A DNA stretch of 64,000 nucleotides from Streptomyces cyaneus (lineage in GTDB: Bacteria; Actinomycetota; Actinomycetes; Streptomycetales; Streptomycetaceae), in contig NZ_RQJW01000005.1 in the NCBI RefSeq assembly GCF_004028635.1, positions 310,001 to 374,000 of the forward strand, in the 5' to 3' direction. The first letter of the stretch is position 1. Each line of letters opens with the position of its first letter. This document shows positions 48,309 through 56,715 of the stretch, piece after piece. The notes below the pieces were generated by a model, which saw only the letters and a program-made list of their open reading frames with translations, did not search any database and had not been told where the DNA came from. The translations under genes were made by a program, and so were the position numbers.

Positions 48309-51191
48309 ATGAATGGGGTGAATGTGGACGGGGATCAGCGACCCGCCATGTCCGTCGTCGTGATCGTCTACAACGACGAGGCCAGGCTGCCCACGGCCGT
48401 ACGCTCGGTGCTGGAGCAGTCACTGCGGAGCGTCGAGGTCGTGATCGTCGACGACCACAGCACGGACGGCTCGTACGAGGTGGCCCGCCGGCTCGCCGCC
48501 GAGCACCCGGGCCGGGTGCGGGCCTACCGGCTGCCCGAGAACAGCGGCGGCTGCGGCGCGCCCCGCAACCACGGCATCCAGCAGACCCGCGGTGAGTACG
48601 TCCTCTTCCTCGACAGCGACGACGTCCTGGAGCGCGACGCCTGCCGCAACTTCCTGGAGGCGGCCGAGACCACCGGCGCCGACCTCGTCTCCGGCATGTG
48701 CGTACGCGTCCACGTCGACTCGCGGCACCGCAAGGAGGTCAAGTGGTACCCGTGGCTGTACGCCCGCACCCGCACCCTCGACTCCATCGCCGAGCTGCCT
48801 GACCTGCTGGTCTTCGACACCCTGTCGACGAACAAGTGCTACCGCCGCCAGTTCCTGGTCGACGCCGGCCTGGAGTTCCCCGTCGGCATCCACTACGAGG
48901 ACCTGCTCTTCTCCGCCCAGGCGTACACGGCGGCCCGCCGCATCACGCTCATACCGAACCGGGTCTACGACTGGAACGTCGTCGAGAAGGCCGACGCCAA
49001 GTCGATCAGCAACCGGCGGGCCGAGATCGCCAACTTCGCGCACCGCATGGAGATGCACCGCCGGGTCGACCGGCTGCTCGCCGAGAAGGACATGGCGGAG
49101 CTGAAGTTCCGCAAGGACGTCAAGTTCCTCAAGCACGACCTGGTGCTGCACCTGCGCGACCTGCCCTTCCGGGACGCCGCCTACCGCCAGGAGTTCGCCG
49201 CCCTCGCCCGCACCTACCTGGAGTCCATCGACCCGGCCGCCTACGACGAGGTCGAGCCGATCCACGCGGTCTGCGCCTACCTGCTGCGGATGAGCGACTG
49301 GGACAACCTGCTGCCCGCCGTGGACACGCTCACCAACCGCGACAAGGTCTCCGCCCCGCTCGCCGAGCGCGACGGGCGGGTCTACTGGTGTGCCGAGCAC
49401 ATCGACGAGGACCCCTTCGCACGCCGGATCCTGGACGTCACCGAGCTCGGCTACCACACCCGGCCGGTCTCGAAGCTGTTCCCGCGCAACGAGCTGACCG
49501 AGTACCGGCAGGAGCGGGAGAAGGGCAGGGCCGGTGTCGTCCGGCTCGCTGGGCGCGTCACCAACCCCCTGGGGGTCGTCCCGGCCGGTGCCCGGCTCAC
49601 CGCCGAGCTGGAGTTCTACGCCCGCCGCAAGGGGCTGCGCCTGCAGACCTTCCGCTTTCCGGTGGCGACGGTCCGGCACGAGGGCCCGTACGTGTCCTGG
49701 GAGGCCTCGGCGGACCTGGCGAAGGGGCTGCGCCCGCTCGGCATCGTGGACGCCGTCTGGGACGTACGGCTCCACCTGGACGTCGACGGCGAGCGCACCA
49801 CGACCCGCCTCACCGCCACCAGGCCCGGCCTGACGACCGGCGAGATCCCGGTGCGCCCGCGCCTCACCCGGCTGGTCGCCGACCGTATCGAGCCGGAGGT
49901 CTCCAGCCGCGGCCACCTCGCCTTCCGTCTCGTCCCCGGCAAGAAGGCGAACGACCTCGTCGTCCGCGGCCTCCAGGGCACTCCCGGCCGCCTCGCCAAG
50001 ACCGGCTTCCGCAAGGCGAAGGCACTGCGCGCGAAGGCCACCTCCGGGGAGACCAAGCTCCGCCTCTATCACGACGTCTTCCTGCGGATGCCGGTGCAGA
50101 AGCGGCTGGTCGTCTTCGAGAGCCATCTGGGCCGGCAGTACAGCGACAGCCCCCGGGCGATCTACGAGGAGATGCGCCGCCAGGGGCTCGACTTCGAGGC
50201 GGTGTGGTCGTACACGGGCAGTCCGAAGGGCTTCCCCGCCGACGCCACCCTGGTACGCCGCTGGTCGCTGCCCTACCTCAGGGCGCTGGCCCGCGCCGAG
50301 TACTGGATCGACAACCAGAGCTACCCACTGAAGCTGACCAAGCGCCCCGGGACGACGTACATACAGACCTGGCACGGCTCCGCGCTCAAGCGGATGGGCT
50401 TCGACGAGGCCGGCTGGAAGCTGAAGTCCCGCCCCGAGCAGGCGGAGCAACAGCGCACCCTGGACCGTTTCGACCACTTCCTGATCCGCTCGGAGCACGA
50501 CGTCCGCACCCTCGCCAAGGCCTTCCGGCTGCGGGAGAAGACGCTGCTACGGGTGGGCTACCCGCGCAACGACGAGCTCGTGCGGGCCCGCGAGGCGACC
50601 GAACGGCCGCCGCTGGCCGTCGAGTTGGGCATCCCGTCGGACAAGAAGGTGCTGCTGTACGCCCCCACCTTCCGCCACCACGGACAGCGCCGGTTCGCGC
50701 TGCCCTTCGACGTGGACCGCTTCGCGGAGGAGTTCGGCGACCAGTACGTCCTCCTCGTCCGCGCGCACTACCTCAACCACGTAGTGCTCCCGCCGTCCGT
50801 ACGGGGCCGCGTCATCGACGTCTCGGACCACCACGACGTGACCCCTCTCCTCGCGCTCGCCGACGCCCTGATCACGGACTACTCGTCGGTGATGTTCGAC
50901 TACGCCCTGCTGGACCGCCCGATGCTGTTCTTCCCCCACGACTACGAGGAGTACGTGCACCAGGGCCGCGGCACCTACTTCGACCTGCTGGAACGGGCAC
51001 CGGGCCCGGTCGTCCGCACGGAGGACGAACTGCACGCCGTGCTGGCGGCGTCGTCGCTGGAGGAGCAGACGGTCAAGTACGCGGCGGCACGGGAGCGGTT
51101 CGTGGCCGACTTCGGCGAGTACGACGAGGGCACGGCGGCGCAGCGCATCGCCGACGAGTTCTTCAGCGAGTGGAAGAAGAAGGCACAGTGA
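48309..51191 (+). CDS. Bifunctional glycosyltransferase / CDP-glycerol glycerophosphotransferase
   Basis: A 960-residue protein (start ATG 48309; GTG 48306 alternative; GGCGGAAGAAG upstream). Residues ~13-120 are a GT2 domain: SVVVIVYNDEARLPTAVRSVLEQSL, VDDHSTDG, NSGGCGAPRNHGI, VLFLDSDDVL (DxD). A beta-rich linker (~390-590) precedes a TagF-type CDP-glycerol:polyglycerophosphate transferase, ~600-950: VFESHLGRQYSDSPRAIYEEM, TWHGSALKRMGFD, YPRNDEL, LYAPTFR, and LITDYSSVMFDYALLDRPMLFF. It builds a glycerol- or ribitol-phosphate wall polymer at the membrane. It is translationally coupled to the next gene. Confidence 0.93.
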   Translation: MNGVNVDGDQRPAMSVVVIVYNDEARLPTAVRSVLEQSLRSVEVVIVDDHSTDGSYEVARRLAAEHPGRVRAYRLPENSGGCGAPRNHGIQQTRGEYVLFLDSDDVLERDACRNFLEAAETTGADLVSGMCVRVHVDSRHRKEVKWYPWLYARTRTLDSIAELPDLLVFDTLSTNKCYRRQFLVDAGLEFPVGIHYEDLLFSAQAYTAARRITLIPNRVYDWNVVEKADAKSISNRRAEIANFAHRMEMHRRVDRLLAEKDMAELKFRKDVKFLKHDLVLHLRDLPFRDAAYRQEFAALARTYLESIDPAAYDEVEPIHAVCAYLLRMSDWDNLLPAVDTLTNRDKVSAPLAERDGRVYWCAEHIDEDPFARRILDVTELGYHTRPVSKLFPRNELTEYRQEREKGRAGVVRLAGRVTNPLGVVPAGARLTAELEFYARRKGLRLQTFRFPVATVRHEGPYVSWEASADLAKGLRPLGIVDAVWDVRLHLDVDGERTTTRLTATRPGLTTGEIPVRPRLTRLVADRIEPEVSSRGHLAFRLVPGKKANDLVVRGLQGTPGRLAKTGFRKAKALRAKATSGETKLRLYHDVFLRMPVQKRLVVFESHLGRQYSDSPRAIYEEMRRQGLDFEAVWSYTGSPKGFPADATLVRRWSLPYLRALARAEYWIDNQSYPLKLTKRPGTTYIQTWHGSALKRMGFDEAGWKLKSRPEQAEQQRTLDRFDHFLIRSEHDVRTLAKAFRLREKTLLRVGYPRNDELVRAREATERPPLAVELGIPSDKKVLLYAPTFRHHGQRRFALPFDVDRFAEEFGDQYVLLVRAHYLNHVVLPPSVRGRVIDVSDHHDVTPLLALADALITDYSSVMFDYALLDRPMLFFPHDYEEYVHQGRGTYFDLLERAPGPVVRTEDELHAVLAASSLEEQTVKYAAARERFVADFGEYDEGTAAQRIADEFFSEWKKKAQ

Positions 51192-52309
51192 AGGACGACA
51201 CGACGGGGCGGGACGGGCGAGGCGGGCGGGACGTCTTCCTCGTCTCCAACAGCGTGGACGAGCTGGGCGGAGTGACCAGCTGGTCCCACCAGATGGCCCG
51301 GCTCTTCACCGAGCGCGGCCACCGCGTCCACGTCATCGGCATCACCACCCCCGACGACCCGCACGACCTCGGCGAACTCCCCTACCCCACCACCCGGTTG
51401 TACGGCGGCCAGCCGCCGGCCCCCGGCCGGGCACGGGACGCGAGCATGCGGGAGAAGGCCACCGTGCTGACGAACCTGTTCCGGGCCGCGCGCCCCGGCG
51501 GGGTCGTCATCGTGACCCAGGTGTGGGCGATGGAGTGGGTGAACCTCGCCGACACCAGCGGCCTGACCGTCATCGGGATGAGCCACGAGTCCTTCGAGAC
51601 CTCGAAACGCTCCTCACGCTTCCGCCGGGTCCTCAAGCACTACGCGGACGTCGACCGCATGCTCGTCCTCACCCGCGAGGACGCCGACCTGTGGATAGGC
51701 GCCGGCCTCAACAACGCCTCGTATCTGCCGAACGCCGTTCCCTGGCTGCCGGACGTGCCCTCGCCGCGCACCGAGAGGGCCGTCATCAGCATCGGCCGGC
51801 TCAGCGACGAGAAAGGCGTCGACATGCTCCTCGACACCTGGTCCGAGGTGGCCCCGAGCCACCCCGGCTGGGTGCTGAAGGTCTACGGCTCCGGGGAGGA
51901 CGAGGAGATCCTCAGGAAGCAGTGCACCGCCCTGGGCCTCGACGACTCGGTGGCCTGGATGGGGCGCACTGGCGATGTGCCGGGCGCGTTGCGGGGCGGC
52001 TCGGTGTTCGCGCTGTCCTCCAGAGGGGAGGGCTTTCCGCTCGCCCTGATGGAGGCCATGGCCATGGGCGTCCCCTGCGCCGCCTTCGACTGTGCCCCCG
52101 GCGTCCACGAGATCATCCACGACGGCGAGGACGGCCTCCTCGCCAGGCCCGGCAACACCGGCGAACTCGCCCGCAAGCTGGACCTGTTGATGTCGGACTC
52201 GGCGCTGCGGGACCGGATGGGAGACGCGGCGCGGGAGAACATCCGCAGGTACGGGGCGGACGAGATCGCGGGGCGGTGGGAAGCGCTGTTCGGGTTCCTG
52301 GAGCGGTAG
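51188..52309 (+). CDS. Glycosyltransferase family 4
   Basis: A 373-residue protein starting at GTG 51188, overlapping the upstream stop (GTGA). GT-B fold: FLVSNSVDELGGVTSWSHQMARLFTERGHRV acceptor-side loop, VISIGRLSDEKGVDMLLDTW at mid-protein, and the nucleotide-binding SSRGEGFPLALMEAMAMGVPCAAFDCAPGVHEII (E-x7-E). It is retaining and uses an NDP-sugar. It probably decorates or initiates the wall polymer made by the coupled TagF-like enzyme. Confidence 0.92.
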   Translation: MKDDTTGRDGRGGRDVFLVSNSVDELGGVTSWSHQMARLFTERGHRVHVIGITTPDDPHDLGELPYPTTRLYGGQPPAPGRARDASMREKATVLTNLFRAARPGGVVIVTQVWAMEWVNLADTSGLTVIGMSHESFETSKRSSRFRRVLKHYADVDRMLVLTREDADLWIGAGLNNASYLPNAVPWLPDVPSPRTERAVISIGRLSDEKGVDMLLDTWSEVAPSHPGWVLKVYGSGEDEEILRKQCTALGLDDSVAWMGRTGDVPGALRGGSVFALSSRGEGFPLALMEAMAMGVPCAAFDCAPGVHEIIHDGEDGLLARPGNTGELARKLDLLMSDSALRDRMGDAARENIRRYGADEIAGRWEALFGFLER

Positions 52310-52337
52310 GGGTACAGGAAGCCGGAGCGGTAGGGGT
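52300..52337 (+). repeat. 24-bp-spaced duplication over a stop codon
   Basis: GGAGCGGTAGGGGT occurs at 52300-52313, containing the TAG stop of the GT4 gene, and again at 52324-52337. Confidence 0.7.
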
Positions 52338-52350
52338 CAGAAAGGCTGCT

Positions 52351-53319
52351 TCAGGCGGGGTGGCTCAGGGTCCAGCCCGCCCACGCCGACGAGATCATGT
52401 CCTCCGCCCCGTACCGAGCCTTCCAGCCCAGCTCGGTCGCGGCGCGGTCGGCCGAGGCGACGACCCTGGCGGGGTCGCCCGGCCGCCGGTCCACGACCAC
52501 CGGGGGCAGGGCGTGGCCGGTGAGCGCGTTGATCCGGTCGATCATCTCGCACACCGAGACGCCCTCCCCGCGCCCGATGTTGAGGGTGAGGTCGATGCCC
52601 GGTGCCTCGCGCAGCCGCCGCGCGGTGGCCACATGGGCCTCGGCCAGGTCGACGACGTGGATGTAGTCGCGGACGCAGGTCCCGTCGGGGGTCGGGTAGT
52701 CGGCGCCGAAGATCCGCGGCGGGGCTCCCTCGGTGAGCTTCTCGAAAACCATGGGTACGAGGTTGAAGACGCCGGTGTCGGCCAGCTCAGGGGTCGCCGC
52801 GCCGGCCACGTTGAAGTAGCGGAGCGAGGCCGTCGACAGACCGGTGGCCCGGCCCGTGGCCCGTACCAGCCACTCCCCTACCAGCTTCGTCTCGCCGTAC
52901 GGGCTCATCGGCGCGCACGGGGTGTCCTCGGTGACGAGGTCGACGTCCGGCATGCCGTACACGGCCGCCGAGGAGGAGAAGACGAACGACGCCACCCCGG
53001 CGTCGGTGACGGCGGACAGCAGGGTGCGCAGGCCCTCGACGTTCTCCCGGTAGTAGTGCAGCGGCCGTTCGACGGACTCACCGACCTGCTTCTTCGCCGC
53101 GAGGTGGACGACGCCGGTGATGCCCTGGTCCCGGATGACCCGCTCGAGCCGCTCACCGTCCAGCGTGGAACCGACGACCAGCGGCACGCCGTCGGGCACC
53201 CGCTCGGCGATCCCCGTGGACAAGTCGTCGTAGACGACCGCTCGTTCGCCCGCGTCGAGCATCGCGCGCACGACGTGCGCCCCGATGTAGCCGGCGCCAC
53301 CGGTGATCAGCCAGGTCAT
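52351..53319 (-). CDS. galE: UDP-glucose 4-epimerase
   Basis: A 322-residue protein starting at ATG 53319 (GAAGGGA upstream). Extended SDR: TWLITGGAGYIGAHVVRAML (NAD-binding GxxGxxG), VVHLAAKKQVGESVERPLHYYRENV, catalytic SSSAAVYG and YGETK, LRYFNVAGA, and DGTCVRDYIHVVDLAEAH. It interconverts UDP-glucose and UDP-galactose, feeding sugar donors to the adjacent wall-polymer transferases. It is convergent with the GT4 gene and just downstream of the GT2 gene on the same strand. Confidence 0.93.
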   Translation of the reverse strand: MTWLITGGAGYIGAHVVRAMLDAGERAVVYDDLSTGIAERVPDGVPLVVGSTLDGERLERVIRDQGITGVVHLAAKKQVGESVERPLHYYRENVEGLRTLLSAVTDAGVASFVFSSSAAVYGMPDVDLVTEDTPCAPMSPYGETKLVGEWLVRATGRATGLSTASLRYFNVAGAATPELADTGVFNLVPMVFEKLTEGAPPRIFGADYPTPDGTCVRDYIHVVDLAEAHVATARRLREAPGIDLTLNIGRGEGVSVCEMIDRINALTGHALPPVVVDRRPGDPARVVASADRAATELGWKARYGAEDMISSAWAGWTLSHPA

Positions 53320-53337
53320 GTACAGACGTCCCTTCAC

Positions 53338-53372
53338 AGGAATGCTTTGCAGGAATGCGTTCGGTAGGAATG
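53338..53372. repeat. Three AGGAATG repeats upstream of galE
   Basis: AGGAATG occurs at 53338, 53351 and 53366 in the 62-nt gap between the GT2 stop and the galE start. Possible binding half-sites or a small slippage product. Confidence 0.35.
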
Positions 53373-53381
53373 AGTCACATA

Positions 53382-54974
53382 TCAGCGAAAGACACGCTTG
53401 AGGCGGCGCCGCAGAACGTCGGTCACTCCGCTCAAGCCGGGCGCGAGCCGTACCGCGAGCGCCCCCGAGTGGGTCGCGTACGGCTGCACCAGCAGCACGG
53501 CGTGCCGCAGGCTCGGCAGGGCTCGCCGGCTCAGCAGCCCGGCGCCGGCGACGGCGTGGCCGGTGATGACCCGGTACGTGCCGTCCTTGAAGCGCAGCCG
53601 CAGCCTGAGGTCCCAGGTGCCGCCGCCCCACGCCGCCAGGTCCAGCGGGAACTCGGCCGACCAGGTGTCGGAGTCCGGGTGGGCCGTGAGGGACGCCGTA
53701 CCGGCGAACCCCACCCGCCCGTCGTCGCGCTCGGTGAATTCCGCCTCCACGGCTTCCGGACCCGCCTGCGCCATCCGCCCGTACAGCTCGTGCAGGCGCA
53801 GCCGGAGAACCGTCCTACGCGCGCGTGGCCGCAGTTCGGCGTCGACGGCGACCGGCAGCAGGCGCGCCGGGCGGACCAGGAGGTGGTCCAGCTCCACCTG
53901 GGGCAGGTCCGCCGACCAGATCGGGGAGCCGTCGTCCGCGCGCGCGTACGGCGGGTTCAGCCGTGCCGGGCGGGCCGCGATCTCCTTGAGCCGGCCCAGG
54001 TCGTGCGGCTCCTCGGTGGCGAGGACCACCCGGGCGACGATCCGCCCGGGCCCGGGCGCCGAAGTGAGGTCGCTCTCGTCGAAGGAGCTCAGATAGGCGC
54101 GCGTGAGGGTCCACCACTCACGCCGGTACTCCGCGCTGCGCAGGTCCAGCTCGCGCGCGTACATCCGCAGCGAGCGGTCGAGGAAGCGCGCCCGCGTGGC
54201 CCGCGCCAGACCCTTCTCCCCGGCGCCCAGCAGGATGTCGTACGACAGTTGGTCGGCGTGGATCCGGTCGCGCCAGTTGGCGATGTTCGAGCGGTCGAGG
54301 GAGATGGACAGCCGGGCCGCCGACCGGCGCACCTGCCAGATGTACACCGGCTCCGGGACGAGCGCGATCCTCGGGCCGGCGGCCAGCACGCGTGCGAGGA
54401 ACACGAAGTCCTCGTAGGGGAAGCGCCCCTCGGGGAAGCGGATGCCGTGCCCGCGCAGGAAGTCGGTGCGGTAGAGCTTGTTGACGCAGAGCGTGTCGTG
54501 CACCAGGCGCATCCGCCGGGCGGGGTGGGCGACCAGAGTGCGCCGCGTGTACAGCTCGTGCCGCCAAGGGGTCTCGCGCCCGGACGGCAGCTCCTTGCGC
54601 AGAGCCAGCCCGGCCGCGACCGGCGCGTCGTACCGCACGGCCGCGCCCAGCAGCGCGTCGACGGCACCCAGCGGCAGCACGTCGTCGCTGTCCAGGAACA
54701 TCACATAGGGCGAGGTCGCGGCGTTCAGCCCGTCGTTGCGCGGGGTGCCGCAGCCGCCGCTGTTGGTCGGGCGCCGGATCACCTTCAGACGCGGTTCCCC
54801 GGCGGCCAGCCGCTCCAGCAGCTCCGCGCTGCCGTCCGTCGAGCAGTCGTCGACCGCGATCACCTCGCCGACGGCCGGCCCCTGCGCGAGCGCCGAACGC
54901 ACCGCGTCCGCCACATGGGCGGCGTCGTCGTACCCGATGACGACGACGGTGACCTGCGCGTCCTGAAGAGCCAT
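53382..54974 (-). CDS. Glycosyltransferase family 2
   Basis: A 530-residue protein starting at ATG 54974. The GT2 domain covers ~1-220: VTVVVIGYDDAAHVADAVRSALAQ, VDDCSTDGSAELLERLA, NSGGCGTPRNDGLNAA, VMFLDSDDVLPLGAVDALL. The C-terminal ~200 residues are beta-rich (FPLDLAAWGGGTWDLRLRLRFKDGTYR). Both parts resemble the N-terminal half of the bifunctional enzyme at 48309, so it appears to be a paralogue lacking the TagF domain. It acts in the same wall polymer pathway, perhaps adding a different unit. It runs toward galE. Confidence 0.9.
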   Translation of the reverse strand: MALQDAQVTVVVIGYDDAAHVADAVRSALAQGPAVGEVIAVDDCSTDGSAELLERLAAGEPRLKVIRRPTNSGGCGTPRNDGLNAATSPYVMFLDSDDVLPLGAVDALLGAAVRYDAPVAAGLALRKELPSGRETPWRHELYTRRTLVAHPARRMRLVHDTLCVNKLYRTDFLRGHGIRFPEGRFPYEDFVFLARVLAAGPRIALVPEPVYIWQVRRSAARLSISLDRSNIANWRDRIHADQLSYDILLGAGEKGLARATRARFLDRSLRMYARELDLRSAEYRREWWTLTRAYLSSFDESDLTSAPGPGRIVARVVLATEEPHDLGRLKEIAARPARLNPPYARADDGSPIWSADLPQVELDHLLVRPARLLPVAVDAELRPRARRTVLRLRLHELYGRMAQAGPEAVEAEFTERDDGRVGFAGTASLTAHPDSDTWSAEFPLDLAAWGGGTWDLRLRLRFKDGTYRVITGHAVAGAGLLSRRALPSLRHAVLLVQPYATHSGALAVRLAPGLSGVTDVLRRRLKRVFR

Positions 54975-55091
54975 GCTTGCCCCGACCGAAGAGAATATGT
55001 ACGTAATGGTCATGTACGAGGCGCTTCGCACCTCGGAGGGGAAGATGGCTTGTACGCGGTCGGGGTTCCGATCTACACCGGTTGTTTACGA

Positions 55092-56339
55092 TCAGCGGCC
55101 GCCTCCCGGCGCCCACAGCCCCTGCGGCGTCAGCCCCAGCAGCTCGATGGCATTGCCCCGCACGATCCGCTCCACGACGTCCGCGTCCAGGTGCCCCATC
55201 TGCGCCTCGCCGACCTCGCGGGACTTCGGCCAGGTGGAGTCGGAGTGCGGGTAGTCGGTCTCGTACAGGACGTTCCCGACCCCGATCGCGTCCAGGTTCC
55301 TGAGCCCGAAGGCGTCGTCGAAGAAGCAGCCGTAGACGTGGTCGGCGAACAGCTCGGACGGCGGCCGGTGCACCTTGTCGGCGACCCCGCCCCACCCCCG
55401 GTTCTCCTCCCACACGACGTCGGCACGCTCCAGGATGTACGGGATCCAGCCGATCTGGCCCTCGGCGTACATGACCTTGAGGTTCGGGAAGCGCTCGAAC
55501 TTGCCGCTCATCAGCCAGTCGACCATCGAGAAGCAGCAGTTGGCGAAGGTGATGGTGGAGCCGACGGCGGGCGGCGCGTCGGCCGAGGTGGAGGGCATAC
55601 GGCTCGACGAACCGATGTGCATGGCGACGACCGTGCCCGTCTCGTCGCAGGCGGCGAGGAAGGGGTCCCAGTCCTCGGTGTGGACGGACGGGAGCCCGAG
55701 GTGCGGGGGTATCTCGGAGAAGGCGACGGCGCGCACGCCGCGTGCCGCGTTACGGCGGACTTCGGCGGCCGCCAGCTCGGCGTCCCACAGGGGGATGAGG
55801 GTGAGCGGTATGAGCCGGCCTCGCGCATCCGGCCCGCACCACTCCTCCACCATCCAGTCGTTGTAGGCCTGGACGCACAGCAGGCCCAGCTCGTGGTCCG
55901 CGGCCTCGGTGAAGGTCTGGCCGCAGAAGCGGGGGAAGGTCGGGAAGCAGAGGGCGGACTGGACGTGGTTGACGTCCATGTCGGCGAGGCGGGCGGGGAC
56001 GTCGTAGGACCCCGCGCGCATCTGCTCGTAGGTGATGACTTCCAGCTTGATCTCGTCCCTGCTGTAGCCGACGGCGGTGTCGAGGCGGGTGATCGGGCGG
56101 TGCAGGTCCTCGTACACCCACCAGTCGCCGATGGGCCCGTCGTCGCCCGGCCGGCCCATCACGGGCTTGAACCGGCCGCCGAGGAAGGTCATTTCCTTCA
56201 GTGGCGCGCGGACTATGCGCGGCCCGGTGTCGAGGTACTTCTTCGGAAGCCGGTCCTGCCAGACGGTGGGCGGCTCGACCGTGTGGTCGTCGACGGAGAT
56301 GATCAGCGGAAACGCGGTCTCGGTGTCCATGTCCGTCAC
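55092..56339 (-). CDS. Amidohydrolase family 2 (ACMSD-like)
   Basis: A 415-residue protein, start GTG 56339 (ATG 56330 alternative). Metal-dependent TIM-barrel of the amidohydrolase-2/ACMSD group: IISVDDHTVEPPTVWQDRL (the usual HxH is here DDHTVE, as in many actinomycete members), VVAMHIGSSSRMP, YAEGQIGWIPYILERADVVWEENRGWGG, and YETDYPHSDSTWPKS (catalytic Asp region). These often decarboxylate or hydrolyse ring-derived intermediates and recur in steroid or aromatic catabolic gene sets. Operator site 5 begins only 11 bp before the GTG, so a bound repressor would block the transcription start. Confidence 0.87.
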   Translation of the reverse strand: MTDMDTETAFPLIISVDDHTVEPPTVWQDRLPKKYLDTGPRIVRAPLKEMTFLGGRFKPVMGRPGDDGPIGDWWVYEDLHRPITRLDTAVGYSRDEIKLEVITYEQMRAGSYDVPARLADMDVNHVQSALCFPTFPRFCGQTFTEAADHELGLLCVQAYNDWMVEEWCGPDARGRLIPLTLIPLWDAELAAAEVRRNAARGVRAVAFSEIPPHLGLPSVHTEDWDPFLAACDETGTVVAMHIGSSSRMPSTSADAPPAVGSTITFANCCFSMVDWLMSGKFERFPNLKVMYAEGQIGWIPYILERADVVWEENRGWGGVADKVHRPPSELFADHVYGCFFDDAFGLRNLDAIGVGNVLYETDYPHSDSTWPKSREVGEAQMGHLDADVVERIVRGNAIELLGLTPQGLWAPGGGR

Positions 56340-56350
56340 GGTAGCGCCGA

Positions 56351-56367
56351 TCTGACGGTCCGTCAGC
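56351..56367. promoter_or_regulatory. 17-bp operator palindrome, site 5
   Basis: TCTGACGGTCCGTCAGC has a perfect CTGACGGTCCGTCAG core. It lies 11-27 bp upstream of the amidohydrolase start at 56339, between that gene and the afsR leader. Confidence 0.8.
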
Positions 56368-56515
56368 TATGCCGTCGGTCATGCGGGAGCGGGCACCGCC
56401 GTGCGGAGACCACGTGAGGACCTTGTGATATCCCGCGCGCCTGGCTGTGATCACCCTCTCCACAGCTGACGCAACTGCCATGAACAAGGCAAACTGGCGG
56501 GGATGTAAACGGGTC

Positions 56516-56705
56516 CTAGGCCCTGTCGTTTGGATCAGCTCGGCTGCGAGGTGCGGTTCCTCTCGGCCGACCCGAGCGGGGCATGGCGCGTGCAGCTGCA
56601 AGGCGGAGGAGGGAGTCGACGCGGAGCGTCGGCGACCGACGACAACGCCGCAGATGTGCGTGCCAGGGCCCGCGACGCCGGGATGATCCAAACGAGAGGG
56701 CCTAG
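56516..56705. mobile_element. MITE-like element with CTAG target duplication in afsR leader
   Basis: GCCCTGTCGTTTGGATCA (56520-56537) and TGATCCAAACGAGAGGGC (56684-56701) are inverted copies over 18 bp with one mismatch. CTAG flanks both ends (56516-56519, 56702-56705) as a target duplication. The 182-bp element has no coding capacity. I recognise these termini as like those of Streptomyces IS elements that insert at CTAG, so it is probably a non-autonomous derivative. It ends 10 bp before the afsR start and its right-hand CTAG merges with afsR's SD (GGGGGA). Confidence 0.85.
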
Positions 56706-56715
56706 GGGGACTGCG

